Under the pieces are notes generated by a model, which was not told where the DNA came from, made no database searches, and worked only from the letters and a program-made list of their open reading frames with translations. A program made the position numbers and the translations under genes. From assembly GCF_900111485.1 (NCBI RefSeq), contig NZ_FOIC01000025.1, positions 1 through 38,316 on the forward strand: a stretch of 38,316 bases of DNA, read 5' to 3'. Of this stretch, positions 15,332-23,178 are shown one piece after another. The DNA is from Natrinema hispanicum (GTDB taxonomy: Archaea > Halobacteriota > Halobacteria > Halobacteriales > Natrialbaceae). Positions within the stretch are counted from its first letter, which is position 1, and each line of letters starts with the position of its first letter.

Positions 15332-16714
15332 TCAATCGCCACCGGCCGTGTCGTCGCTATCGGCCACATCCGACTCCGATTCGGCTATCCGTGCGTCTCG
15401 ATCGCTCGAGTTGACGTCATCGGTCTCATCTGGTGCTGTCTTGGATCCAGCAAACATAACCGGGTCATCAGCTCTCGGTTGCGAGGAATTAGTATCCGAC
15501 TTCGATGTGGAACCGCCATTCGATGCCGCGTCCTCGCTCGGTGATGCTAAATCGGACGCATCAATAAACGAAATCTGCTCGTCGTCGCCGGACTTCGCAT
15601 TTTCGCGGCTGTCGGCTACCGACGCGGGCGTCGGTGGCTCGAAGACGTATACGACCCCGTTGTGGCGGACGACATACAGCCCTCGCTCCGGATCGAAGAC
15701 GACCGCAGCGTCGACGTCGATCGCGAACTCAGCCAGCGCCGCTAACGTCGCCGAGTTCGCGTGCGGTCCCTCGAGTGCCGCATCTGGCAACGCCACGGTT
15801 GTGATTACCTCCTCGAACTGGTCGCGGTCGTCGCGGTACGAAAGCCACTCGCGTTCGGCGGCCGTCAGCTCGGGGAGACGTCGTGAAGCGTACGCGAGTC
15901 CCCCGAGACCACCGACGCCGATCAGCAAGAGTACCGGCCCACCGACGGTCCGTGGTGGGCCAACCGAGGCAGGGACAACCTCGGTCTCGTATTCCTCGTA
16001 CGTCTCATCGTACGAACTCGCACTTTCGATCCAGTACGTCCCTTCCTCGACGTGGATCGGAGCCCGATAGCTGCTCGCGACCGATCGCTGCTCGCCGTCG
16101 ATGGTCCCCTCGATCTCTCGGTTGAACTCGAGTACGACCTTGGTCTCGCCTGGACTGGCCCCCAAATCGGATTCGATCTCGTCGATCCGGCTTGCGACGT
16201 CGCTGACGTTAACAGCGAACGCAGCAGTGACGTTCTCGTCCGGTTTGACGTCTTCACTGGTCGTTGAGACGACCCGTTCTCGCTCGCTCCAATAGACAGC
16301 CTCGCCGTCAGGTTCGACCGCGCGGTAGACCAGATCGGCCGAAAGCGAGACGGTGACGTTGTCTCCAGTCCGTGACTCGTATCCCCCAACGAACTCGCCG
16401 TCAATCGTCGGGCTGATCGCCGTGTAGTACAGCGACTCGTTCTCGAGTCGCGTTCCAGTCGGATAGACTGAGTTCGGCTCCGTAACCGTGACGCCGTGTG
16501 AGACGTCGCCTGTCGCGGTCCAAGCGTGCTCACGTTGCTGTGTCGTCTCCTCGCCTGGATTCGCGTACGCGCCGTAACTCAGCCACGCGCCGAGCGCCAC
16601 GAAGACAATGAACGCGACGATCAGTATCGTTCGATACTTCTCGAGCAAAACGTGAAGCCGCAGCCGTCGCTCCTCATCCCCCGCTTCGCTTGTTGCTGTC
16701 GATAGGAATGTCAT
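15332..16714 (-). CDS. DUF5305-like membrane protein, signal-peptidase partner
   Basis: A 460-residue membrane protein. A basic N-terminal stretch (about 15-25) precedes a transmembrane helix (ILIVAFIVFVALGAWLSYGA, about 31-50). The large outside domain is beta-rich (about 55-270), with repeated Val-Thr-Val patterns and a YWSERE block. A second membrane helix follows (VGGPVLLLIGVGGLGGLAYA), then a cytoplasmic part with EREWLSYRDDRDQFEEVIT and VVFDPERGLYVVRHNGVVYV. The last 90 residues are a low-complexity Ser/Asp tail. I start it at the ATG at 16714, seven bases after the peptidase stop, because the longer reading overlaps that gene. This layout matches DUF5305 proteins, which I recall sitting beside archaeal signal peptidases. 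Role unknown; processing or assembly of secreted proteins is inferred from linkage. Confidence 0.78.
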   Translation of the reverse strand: MTFLSTATSEAGDEERRLRLHVLLEKYRTILIVAFIVFVALGAWLSYGAYANPGEETTQQREHAWTATGDVSHGVTVTEPNSVYPTGTRLENESLYYTAISPTIDGEFVGGYESRTGDNVTVSLSADLVYRAVEPDGEAVYWSERERVVSTTSEDVKPDENVTAAFAVNVSDVASRIDEIESDLGASPGETKVVLEFNREIEGTIDGEQRSVASSYRAPIHVEEGTYWIESASSYDETYEEYETEVVPASVGPPRTVGGPVLLLIGVGGLGGLAYASRRLPELTAAEREWLSYRDDRDQFEEVITTVALPDAALEGPHANSATLAALAEFAIDVDAAVVFDPERGLYVVRHNGVVYVFEPPTPASVADSRENAKSGDDEQISFIDASDLASPSEDAASNGGSTSKSDTNSSQPRADDPVMFAGSKTAPDETDDVNSSDRDARIAESESDVADSDDTAGGD

Positions 16715-16721
16715 GTGTGTC

Positions 16722-17882
16722 TCAGTCTTGCCGTCGAACGATCGATTGCGTCTCCCTGCAGCGGCTTCTGATCGCCGCTCGTCTCGAGCGGACATCGCCC
16801 GGTCCAGAGAGGACACGCCCGAGGCCGTAGGTGCCACCGCCCAGCAGCGACAGGATCGTCGCAAGCGGTGCCCATGGATGGAACACGTAGAGGGCGTCAA
16901 TGACCGGTGCCGGGAGCACGTACAGGTAGCGATACTCGGTGATATACGTTGGATAGTGACCCGTCTCTTCGGGAGCCGTAATCGAGACTGTCACCGTCGT
17001 CTCCTCGCGTGGACCGACGATCAGCCGGCCGGAATCGACAGCCACGTCATCGCTGCCGGGTTCGACATAGGAGAGTACGGGAACGAACCCACCGTTGGAA
17101 ACCGGGTACGGAATCTCACCGGTTGTCCCTTGCTCGATCACGACTGGTCGCTCCGAATCGAACTCCGCGCTGATGACGGCATAGGACTGCGTGCCGGCCG
17201 GCACGATCATCGCCGCTGCGGCCGCGACGACGACCAACAGCGCGAAGCCGGCAGAGAGCAGTCGGGGATCGAGCCAGTCGTCGCCCTCGTCGTCAGTGTG
17301 CGACTCGAGCGACGGCTCCCGGCGTTCACGGATCGTCTCGACGACGTAGAGAACGATCGAAACACCGAGAATCGGAAGTGCGAGTCCCGACGTACCCGAA
17401 AGGCTCCGGACGCCGAGTGTAACGGCCAGCCGCGTCTGGACGCGCTCGAGTGCGTCGCTTGCGGTCATGACTGCCGTCCCGAAGGCTGGGATCGTCACGA
17501 CCTCGCCGTTTACCTGCCACGCTTCGGCGACGATCTGGGCATCCTGGACGTACGGCTCGTCGCCGTCTTGGTCGGTAAACGGGTTCGCGTCGCCGCGCGT
17601 CACATACCCCCGGTCGGTCTCTTCGACGATGCGGTGGGTCGTCAGTCCGCCGCCCTGGATCTCTTTTGCCTCGAAGACAACGACATCGCCCTGCTCCGGC
17701 TCGCCGGTCACCTCACTCGGGAGTGCGACGAAGCCGTCGCCGGTCTCGATGGTCGGCTCCATGCTCCCCGTCTCGACGAACCCGAGCAGGATCGGCTGGC
17801 CGAGTGCCTGTCCCGCGACGAGCGAAACGAGTACGACGAGCACCACCCCCTGTAGCCCCTGTTCGACCCTCCGCCGCATCAT
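16722..17882 (-). CDS. Signal peptidase I (archaeal/SipW type) with extracytoplasmic C-terminal domain
   Basis: A 386-residue membrane protease that would remove signal peptides outside the membrane. After a transmembrane helix (about 11-30), the catalytic serine is in SMEPTI (Ser40). TTHRIV gives His83 in place of the bacterial lysine, as in archaeal and ER-type enzymes, and RGDAN supplies Asp98. A second membrane helix lies near 150-165, a third near 210-235. A beta-type domain follows (about 240-335), then a last helix (about 345-365). Ordinary archaeal peptidases are shorter, so the added C-terminal domain suggests a specialised substrate. TTTGTAA at 17912-17918, read on the minus strand, places transcription within a few bases of the ATG at 17882. 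It is the first gene of a two-gene operon with the DUF5305 gene. Confidence 0.88.
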   Translation of the reverse strand: MMRRRVEQGLQGVVLVVLVSLVAGQALGQPILLGFVETGSMEPTIETGDGFVALPSEVTGEPEQGDVVVFEAKEIQGGGLTTHRIVEETDRGYVTRGDANPFTDQDGDEPYVQDAQIVAEAWQVNGEVVTIPAFGTAVMTASDALERVQTRLAVTLGVRSLSGTSGLALPILGVSIVLYVVETIRERREPSLESHTDDEGDDWLDPRLLSAGFALLVVVAAAAAMIVPAGTQSYAVISAEFDSERPVVIEQGTTGEIPYPVSNGGFVPVLSYVEPGSDDVAVDSGRLIVGPREETTVTVSITAPEETGHYPTYITEYRYLYVLPAPVIDALYVFHPWAPLATILSLLGGGTYGLGRVLSGPGDVRSRRAAIRSRCRETQSIVRRQD

Positions 17883-17992
17883 CCGTTATCTAGCCAAGTT
17901 ATGTCCATCTATTTGTAATTATTGATAGATAACTATTTCGTGCTGCTGATCGTATTGATCCGATAATAGTCACCCACGTCCATTGTAAGACA

Positions 17993-18025
17993 ATCGTTGA
18001 CCGACCAGAGAGCGTAGTCAACGAT
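17993..18025. promoter_or_regulatory. Inverted repeat and GTTGACCGACC motif upstream of the peptidase operon
   Basis: ATCGTTGAC (17993-18001) and GTCAACGAT (18017-18025) form a perfect 9-bp inverted repeat. GTTGACCGACC (17996-18006) is identical to sequences at 20627-20637 and 20658-20668 in the control region of the fibre-protein genes. It is about 110 bp upstream of the peptidase start. Confidence 0.45.
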
Positions 18026-18106
18026 CGGTTTTCAAACTCGAGCGACCGGTATTGCTCCTGTTGACCCTGTGTCCTGCGGGTGACGAGGAACTGCTCACGC
18101 TGTCAG

Positions 18107-18179
18107 ACGGACACCTGTCAGTCAGTGCCGGTGGGACCCAACCCGCACTGCGGGCCTACCGGGACAGCAGCCCGTCTCA
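18107..18179 (-). repeat. Dispersed stem-loop repeat, copy 1
   Basis: Read on the minus strand it begins with the stop of the preceding gene, GAGACGGGCTGCTGTCCC, and ends CACCGGCACTGACTGACAGG. Copies 2 (25371-25450) and 3 (30759-30820) share the same order of blocks. This copy lacks 8 bases found in the others and has imperfect stem pairing. Confidence 0.7.
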
Positions 18180-18599
18180 GGTACCGATCATGACTCTCGC
18201 CAGCAGATAGGCGTTCCACGTTGCGGCGAGCAACCAGACGCTTGCGAGCGCAGCCGGCACGATGAGCGTGACGTAATCGGGGGCGATCCGATCCGGCGCT
18301 TGCAGGACGACAGCGGCGACCACGAGTCCAAACCCGACGACCAGCGCTTTCAACCCGAGAAGTCCGAGCACACCCACACTGTCGAGTACGAGTACCCCCG
18401 CAGGGTTCGACTCCTCGAGGCCGAACGCGAGGCCGCTGATCGTGGTTCCGAGGTCGGCACCGATCGCGACCACGACGGCAAGCCAGAGTCGTCGGTCAGT
18501 CGGTGTTCTGTTGACGATTCCTGTTCGCTCGTCCGTCTGTCGATCATCGATCGCGGCGACCAGTGCTCGAAGATAGCGTCGTATCGGTGTTCCATCCAT
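18177..18599 (-). CDS. Small membrane protein (DUF5658-like)
   Basis: A 140-residue membrane protein of unknown function. After a short basic/polar N-terminus it has three to four hydrophobic helices (LWLAVVVAIGADLGTTISGL; VLVLDSVGVLGLLGLKALVV; LVVAAVVLQ; LIVPAALASVWLLAATWNAY). ADLGTTISG and NAYLLARV are typical of DUF5658 proteins. I start it at the ATG at 18599; a longer reading upstream is basic and unlike a membrane-protein N-terminus. A TATA-like CTGTATTACAAT (minus strand, ending 18684) precedes it by about 85 bp, implying a leader of about 60 bases. It lies between the fibre-protein genes and the peptidase operon, in the same direction. Confidence 0.7.
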   Translation of the reverse strand: MDGTPIRRYLRALVAAIDDRQTDERTGIVNRTPTDRRLWLAVVVAIGADLGTTISGLAFGLEESNPAGVLVLDSVGVLGLLGLKALVVGFGLVVAAVVLQAPDRIAPDYVTLIVPAALASVWLLAATWNAYLLARVMIGT

Positions 18600-18752
18600 G
18601 GCTCGAGGGCTTCCTGTTTTCCTGCGTGGCTGTTTCGGGCGGCAATCAACTGCTGCTCGAGAGTATTCGCGCATGCACGGATCATTGTAATACAGCCGTT
18701 GAGGCATCTCATGGTCGTCAAACCGAAAGTTAATGCGAGGCTGTAGGTTCGG

Positions 18753-18869
18753 ATGGCCACGGCTGCGTTCGAAAACGAGCGAGGACGCCAATTTGCGATC
18801 CAAAACGGTCGACAAGACGGTCGTCGAGAACTATTGGTCGAGATCAGCGACGAGATAGCCCGATTGTGA
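18753..18869 (+). CDS. Doubtful 38-residue ORF
   Basis: ATG at 18753 opens 38 codons ending TGA at 18869 (start MATAAFENERGRQF, end ISDEIARL). A weak AAAGTTAAT lies about 25 bp upstream. It occupies the otherwise empty 18600-18926 interval on the strand opposite its neighbours. No family is recognised and it may be chance. Confidence 0.2.
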   Translation: MATAAFENERGRQFAIQNGRQDGRRELLVEISDEIARL

Positions 18870-18926
18870 GGGTCGATCGTGGCTGGGTGAGCGACGCCGA
18901 CGGGCAAAAAAGTCAGTGTCGGCCGC

Positions 18927-19052
18927 CTAACTGGAGAAGAGTCGCTCCAGTTCCGCGTTGATCGTCTCGCGGTCGATCTCTTCGTCGCTTAGGTCAAATT
19001 CGACGTCGGCGGTCTCCTCGTAATTGTTGAGCGTTGGTGTGTCGTCTGCCAT
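18927..19052 (-). CDS. 41-residue acidic protein, third gene of the fibre-protein operon
   Basis: ATG at 19052 begins one base after the TAA of the preceding DUF1102 gene (19054-19056), and the frame stays open for 41 codons to TAG at 18927. The product is very acidic (ETADVEFDLSDEEIDRETIN) and ends in an amphipathic segment, AELERLFSS. It has no signal peptide or membrane helix, so it should stay in the cytoplasm. Tight spacing to a convincing operon and the strongly haloarchaeal composition support it as a real gene. Function unknown; a chaperone or regulator of the secreted partners is only a guess. Confidence 0.6.
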   Translation of the reverse strand: MADDTPTLNNYEETADVEFDLSDEEIDRETINAELERLFSS

Positions 19053-19053
19053 G

Positions 19054-19653
19054 TTAGATCGCCTCCGCAGTGAGTTCGATTTCGTCGTCGATAGCCACCG
19101 AGTCGACTGCGCTGTCGGGCAGTGCGAACGCCACCAGGCTGAACTCGATCTTGTCGCCGGGTGACAGCGTCGAGATGGACATGAGGTTCACCGAAGGCTC
19201 CCACGACAGGTCGTACCCGAGCTTAATCTGACCGATCTGTGGCACCAGCAGGACGCCAAGAATGCCCTCAAAGTCGGTCCTGTCGACGTCGCTGAAGGCG
19301 AGCGGGGCAATCTCGAGTTCGATTTCCTGGGTGCCCTGATTCTTGACCTGGAAGATGTCTTCGATCCCCGTGATGGCGTTCGCGTTCAATCCCTGGCCAC
19401 CGGCGAGTCCATTACCGATGTTGTCGTTATCGCCGGTGAGGTTGATCGCGAGCGCGTCACTGGATGTCGTGTCGACGTAGTTGCCGTTCGGTCCATCGCC
19501 GGGCTGGATCCCGAGGTATGCGCTGGCGTCGGCGGCGACGTTGACGGCGACGTCGCGCTCGGCCTCGAGGCTGCTAAACGCGCCGGTGCTGAGCGTGAGA
19601 CTGCCACCGGCGGCGAGCGCGCCGATACTCAGGACGAATTTGCGTCGTTCCAT
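19054..19653 (-). CDS. DUF1102-family secreted protein (camelysin/TasA-like), copy B
   Basis: A 199-residue exported protein. The N-terminus MERRKFVLSIGALAAGG is a signal of the kind annotated as SipW-dependent: two basic residues, a Gly/Ala-rich core, then TGAFSSLEAERDV at the mature end. The body is beta-rich (VNVAADASAYLGIQPGD; VKNQGTQEIELEIA; IEFSLVAFALP) and matches DUF1102, the archaeal relatives of camelysin and TasA that form extracellular fibres. It starts 15 bp after copy A and shares its N-terminal plan and the VKNQGTQE block, so the two are duplicates. The signal peptidase encoded 1.2 kb away is the likely processing enzyme. Confidence 0.8.
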   Translation of the reverse strand: MERRKFVLSIGALAAGGSLTLSTGAFSSLEAERDVAVNVAADASAYLGIQPGDGPNGNYVDTTSSDALAINLTGDNDNIGNGLAGGQGLNANAITGIEDIFQVKNQGTQEIELEIAPLAFSDVDRTDFEGILGVLLVPQIGQIKLGYDLSWEPSVNLMSISTLSPGDKIEFSLVAFALPDSAVDSVAIDDEIELTAEAI

Positions 19654-19668
19654 GACGTTCCAGCCCAG

Positions 19669-20265
19669 TTAGCTCGACGTCGTGTCCGTACTCGACGTCG
19701 TGTCCGTACTCGGCGTCGCGTCCGCGTTGAAGGTTACCGAGTCGAGCAACTGGTCGCCGTCGCTGAGAGTTTCGCCCTCCGTGTCGACTTTGATGCTGAC
19801 TGGCGTACTGTCACCGGGTCCAAGGGTGTGGTCACTACCCGAGAGCGAAGCGACCCCGTAGTCGCCATCGCTGGGGTGGAACGTGACGAGGTCCTCATTG
19901 TTGTTACTCTCGTCCCCACTAGATTTGGTAATACCCACGTCGACTTCCTGAGTCCCCTGATTTTTGACGGTAAACAGGTTGTCGATTTTCGTGACTGCGT
20001 CTGGGTTGACACCCTCGCCCCCAGTGCTAGTTTTGTTGTTCGAATCGAGGTCGATCGTCAGCGTACCGCCGGTCCCGTCCGCGGTGACGTAGTGCGAGTT
20101 GTCGCCGCCAGTTCCCTTCAGTTGCAGGTAGGCGGTCGCGTCGTCAGCGACTTTGACTTCGACGTCTCGTGTTGCGCTCACGCTCGAGAACGCGCCAGTT
20201 CCGATTCCCGCAGCTGCTCCCGATGCCAGTGCTCCCATTCCGATGACGAATTTGCGTCGTTGCAT
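19669..20265 (-). CDS. DUF1102-family secreted protein (camelysin/TasA-like), copy A
   Basis: A 198-residue exported protein with the signal MQRRKFVIGMGALASGAA and mature start TGAFSSVSATRDVEVKVA. DDATAYLQLKG and FTVKNQGTQEVDVGI are the same landmarks as in copy B. The last 15 residues are a Thr/Ser/Asp repeat (TSSTDTTSSTDTTSS). The gene has a GGAG ribosome site about 11 bases before the ATG and a CTGTATTACAAT promoter-like sequence about 120 bp upstream, so it is translated from a leadered mRNA, unlike most neighbours. It is first in a three-gene operon with copy B and the 41-residue ORF. As with its relatives, fibre formation outside the cell is inferred. Confidence 0.8.
   Translation of the reverse strand: MQRRKFVIGMGALASGAAAGIGTGAFSSVSATRDVEVKVADDATAYLQLKGTGGDNSHYVTADGTGGTLTIDLDSNNKTSTGGEGVNPDAVTKIDNLFTVKNQGTQEVDVGITKSSGDESNNNEDLVTFHPSDGDYGVASLSGSDHTLGPGDSTPVSIKVDTEGETLSDGDQLLDSVTFNADATPSTDTTSSTDTTSS
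19673..19726 (-). repeat. Tandem 18-bp repeat at the 3' end of DUF1102 copy A
   Basis: Three 18-bp units (19673-19690, 19691-19708, 19709-19726) encode the Thr/Ser/Asp C-terminus. The first two are identical (CTCGACGTCGTGTCCGTA) and the third differs by a few bases. Such repeats often change copy number. Confidence 0.8.
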
Positions 20266-20778
20266 TGTTGGATTCTCCGTATTGGTTGTCTCTCACGGGC
20301 GACCACACCTCATCGCGCCACGTCAGCTCGTCGTCGCCCAGATCCCCGCCGCGGGGATCACAGATCATCCGTGACCAGCAAGGGGTATTGTAATACAGTC
20401 GTGGAGTCGATCGCAATTTTTGGTGTCCAGTAGTCAACACACGCCCGACCGAAACGGGACTGATGTATGGGACAGGTCGACTCGAGTCGACCACCAGTTG
20501 AGTCAGTGAAAACTGCGGTCGGACTGTCGTTGACTCGCGGTCGACGACCACCGCGAGTCGGTATCGGTGCGGTTGACTGGCGGTCAAACTGGGTCTGACC
20601 GACCCTCGAGAACCGGTATATCACCGGTTGACCGACCATCTAGACGGTAGTAGTGTCGTTGACCGACCGACTCGAATTCGATGAGAACCCGAATTTCGTC
20701 GGTTACAGAAGAAATGGCAGTCAACTAATTGTTGATCATCAATACTTATGGTGGGTAATGTAGGATGGTAGATCTGTA
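20266..20778. promoter_or_regulatory. Divergent control region with repeated GTTGACC-type motifs
   Basis: This 513-bp gene-free region lies between two divergent genes of the fibre locus. GTTGACCGACC occurs at 20627-20637 and 20658-20668, with TCTGACCGACC at 20594-20604. Related half-sites lie at about 20529 (GTTGACTC), 20572 (GTTGACTGGCGGTCAAAC, an inverted pair) and 20719 (GTCAACTAATTGTTGAT). A TATA-like AATACTTATG (20741-20750) serves the plus-strand gene at 20779, and CTGTATTACAAT (minus strand, near 20388-20399) serves the minus-strand operon. It looks like the target of one DNA-binding regulator. Confidence 0.5.
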
Positions 20779-21435
20779 ATGGGGGCAACTCAAGCGGAGA
20801 CATCCAAAGAGACCGATACGCTAGAGTTGGACACAGACGACGAGCGAACGGACTCATCGGGGGCGGAAGGCGACGCACTCACCGAAGATGAGCTTTTCAC
20901 GCTCCTGTCCAACCGGCGACGACGATACATCTTGCATACGCTGATGCGAGAAGCAGACACGGTCGACATCGGCGATCTGTCACAGGAGATCGCCGCCTGG
21001 GAAGACGGTCTCGAGTACGAGAAGGTATCGAGTAGTGATCGCAAGCGAGTCTACACGGCGATCCAGCAGACGCACCTCCCGAAGATGGACGACGCTGGCG
21101 TCGTTGAGTTCGATCGCAACCGGGGCACGGTCAACCCGACGCCAGCACTCGAGAACGTTGAAATCTATATGGACGTCGTTCGCGGACGTGAGATTCCCTG
21201 GGGCGCGTACTACTTTGGACTGACGGGATTGACCGGCGCGCTGTACCTGGTCGCGACGAGCGGCCTGACGCCGCTCAGTCAGCTCTCGCCGTCGTCCTGG
21301 TTCGTGTTCGTCATCGTCTCCTTTGGCGTCTCCGCGGTCGCACACCAGTACTACGAGCGACAAAACCGGCTCGGCATTGCAGAGGAACCACCGGACGTGG
21401 AACTCGAGTACCACGCCCACTCACGAGACAACTGA
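20779..21435 (+). CDS. Membrane-anchored winged-helix protein (DUF7344-like)
   Basis: A 218-residue protein. An acidic Ser/Thr-rich N-terminus (1-35) precedes a winged-helix domain (about 36-115): ELFTLLSNRRRRYILHTLMR, then DIGDLSQEIAAWE and YTAIQQTHLPKMDDAGVVEF, which is the pattern of DUF7344 transcription-factor-like proteins. Two hydrophobic segments follow (YYFGLTGLTGALYLVA; SWFVFVIVSFGVSAVAHQYY). It is thus a DNA-binding-like domain tethered to the membrane. It sits next to the repeated motifs in its own upstream region, so it is the obvious candidate regulator of the locus. ATG at 20779 is 29-38 bp from the TATA-like box. No enzymatic domain is visible. Confidence 0.78.
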   Translation: MGATQAETSKETDTLELDTDDERTDSSGAEGDALTEDELFTLLSNRRRRYILHTLMREADTVDIGDLSQEIAAWEDGLEYEKVSSSDRKRVYTAIQQTHLPKMDDAGVVEFDRNRGTVNPTPALENVEIYMDVVRGREIPWGAYYFGLTGLTGALYLVATSGLTPLSQLSPSSWFVFVIVSFGVSAVAHQYYERQNRLGIAEEPPDVELEYHAHSRDN

Positions 21436-21499
21436 TGTATCGACGAGTGGACGCGTTACGCTCGATATCGGAACGAGTCTCCGAGAGTACACGAGGGCT

Positions 21500-22051
21500 A
21501 TGAAACGGACGAGACGCGCAACACTGGCGATGATCGTCGGTTCGGGTAGCGTCCTCGCGGTCGACACTACTAGCTTCTCAACCGCGAAAGCCGATCGTGA
21601 TATTCGCGTCGCGGTCGTCGACGATGCCGACGCCTACCTCGGACTGACCGAGGACGGAGTCGAAGACGGCGGCCTGCTATTTGAGGGCGACGCTCGTCAG
21701 TCACCGGTCAGGTTCGCCGTGATCAATCAACTCCCGGAGCCAATCACAGTCACGCTTACAGCCGACGAGTTTCGGTTCGACATGTCCGGTGATCGACTCG
21801 GGCCTGGCGAGCGAATCGACGACGTCACCGTCAAGATCGATCCAGCGGCCAGTCAGCCAGCCAGTGGCACGGTGACGGGAACGATCGAGATCGACGCCAG
21901 TGGAGACGGAATCCAGATCGAAGCTGAGCGTGATCTCACGCTCAAGCGTGAGCCCGAGCGTGCCGCTGACGCGGCGGCCGATACAAACCGGACCGACAAC
22001 GGCAGCTGCGAGAACTGCAGCCAAACGCAAGCTGGGGGGGCCGACCGGTGA
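21500..22051 (+). CDS. DUF1102-like secreted protein, copy C
   Basis: A 183-residue protein with N-terminus MKRTRRATLAMIVGSGSV followed by TSFSTAKADRDIRVAVVDDA, the same signal-plus-mature-start pattern as the two other DUF1102 proteins, though more divergent. Beta-rich segments follow (VRFAVINQLPEPITVTLTAD; IEIDASGDGIQIEAERDLTL). The C-terminus is charged and ends with a CENC pair. I start at ATG 21500 (GAGGG just upstream); the reading can be extended upstream only by overlapping the preceding gene. The stop overlaps the next start by four bases, so expression is coupled to the two membrane proteins that follow. Confidence 0.72.
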   Translation: MKRTRRATLAMIVGSGSVLAVDTTSFSTAKADRDIRVAVVDDADAYLGLTEDGVEDGGLLFEGDARQSPVRFAVINQLPEPITVTLTADEFRFDMSGDRLGPGERIDDVTVKIDPAASQPASGTVTGTIEIDASGDGIQIEAERDLTLKREPERAADAAADTNRTDNGSCENCSQTQAGGADR

Positions 22052-22434
22052 TACTCAGCGCAGTGTTGTTGCCAGTCCTCGGACTCACGGCGAGTATCGC
22101 GCTCGTGCAACTGGCTGGCCTGCGACGCAGCAGCGTGGTCGTTGTTTCGCTGGTAGCGCTCTCTACGCTCGTGGCCGTCAATGTCCACCCGGTGTTCTTG
22201 GGCAGCGTTGCAGGGGCGATTGCTGCCGTTGGCCTCAGTAGCCAGCGGACATCGATTCATCGCCGCGCACTGGTTCTGGCGTCGCTGGCCGCGGATGCGA
22301 TCGTTCCAGTCGCTGGCACGCTCGCGATGAGCGGCCTGTCGCTGCCGGTGACTGGCTTGCACGTTCCGACCGAATTGGCACCACTGACGGCGATAGCCTC
22401 GGATGGCAGTGCCGATGCGGGAGGTATCGAATAA
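22048..22434 (+). CDS. Small four-helix membrane protein
   Basis: A 128-residue membrane protein of unknown function, starting with GTG at 22048 inside the stop of the previous gene. Hydrophobic segments include LSAVLLPVLGLTASIALVQL, VVVVSLVALSTLVAVNV and LAADAIVPVAGTLAMSGLSL. Its plan (small helices, basic loop with RRALVL) recalls the first half of PgsC, but no diagnostic motif is present. It also overlaps the start of the next gene by one base, so it probably works with that protein. Confidence 0.7.
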   Translation: MILSAVLLPVLGLTASIALVQLAGLRRSSVVVVSLVALSTLVAVNVHPVFLGSVAGAIAAVGLSSQRTSIHRRALVLASLAADAIVPVAGTLAMSGLSLPVTGLHVPTELAPLTAIASDGSADAGGIE

Positions 22435-23057
22435 TGGTGCCGACAATCCTGTCTGATTTGGGTGTCCTCGCAGTCGTCTTCGCCGGTGTGCTCGCTGTCG
22501 AAGCGGCCCGCACACGCTATGGACTTCGACTCGGTGGCGTAGTTGCCGTGCCGTTGATCGCTGTCCTCTCATTGACGAACGCGTGGGTGCTGCCGGTCTA
22601 TCTCCCAGGGGTGGTCGTCCTTTTTGTGGCGACAACGCTCCTGCACCGTCTCACGCTGCTCTATGGTCGGGTATTGCTTGCGATGACGCTCACCATGTCA
22701 ATGGGCTATGCGCTGGTCGTCATCGCACTCGGGTTGGTGCTCGGAACCGAACTCCCGGTGACCGACTTCCAACTGTATTTCACCGCCCTCTTTGCGGGCG
22801 CGGGTGCGTATACACTCCATCTGACGTCACCGGCTGACCGCCCGGCGATGGTCACGCTGAGTGGGGCGCTCTTTGTCATTATCCTCGTCGGCTGCCGGAC
22901 CCTCGTGACGCCACCGGCCCGCGGGTTATACGCCGACCTGACGCCGCTCCATATCCTGCCGGTCGCCGTCGTGCTCACTGCTGCGGGGCTGACGTTGACT
23001 CGCCTCGAGCGCCGAGAGCGACCACTCGAAACGCACCGGAGGGAGCTGGGTCAATGA
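22434..23057 (+). CDS. PgsC/CapC-like membrane protein
   Basis: A 207-residue membrane protein with about six hydrophobic helices. LLYGRVLLAMTLTMSMGYAL aligns in kind with the ILYGRRKFAAMLITG segment of Bacillus PgsC, and ELPVTDFQLYF plus AGAGAYTLH fit the PgsC position for EIAEFRGIGI and PGLIANTIQ. PgsC (CapC) is the membrane subunit of poly-gamma-glutamate synthase. No PgsB ligase or PgsA is in the window, so the reaction cannot be claimed. The resemblance is by eye and the protein is longer than bacterial PgsC (149). It is the last gene of the plus-strand operon beginning at 21500. Confidence 0.55.
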   Translation: MVPTILSDLGVLAVVFAGVLAVEAARTRYGLRLGGVVAVPLIAVLSLTNAWVLPVYLPGVVVLFVATTLLHRLTLLYGRVLLAMTLTMSMGYALVVIALGLVLGTELPVTDFQLYFTALFAGAGAYTLHLTSPADRPAMVTLSGALFVIILVGCRTLVTPPARGLYADLTPLHILPVAVVLTAAGLTLTRLERRERPLETHRRELGQ

Positions 23058-23178
23058 GCGTCAGACACCGGGTCCCTGGGGTCGCGCTGACGCAGATCAT
23101 CAAGCTACTGACGAATGACCCAGCGCTTTGCCACGCCAAACATTAAGATCTTGAACATAATAAATGACAGATAGGGGA

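Noticed and set aside
16713-17855. Long plus-strand open frame opposite the signal peptidase gene
   Set aside because: Arg-rich composition is wrong for a haloarchaeal protein, and it is fully antisense to a gene with clear catalytic motifs.
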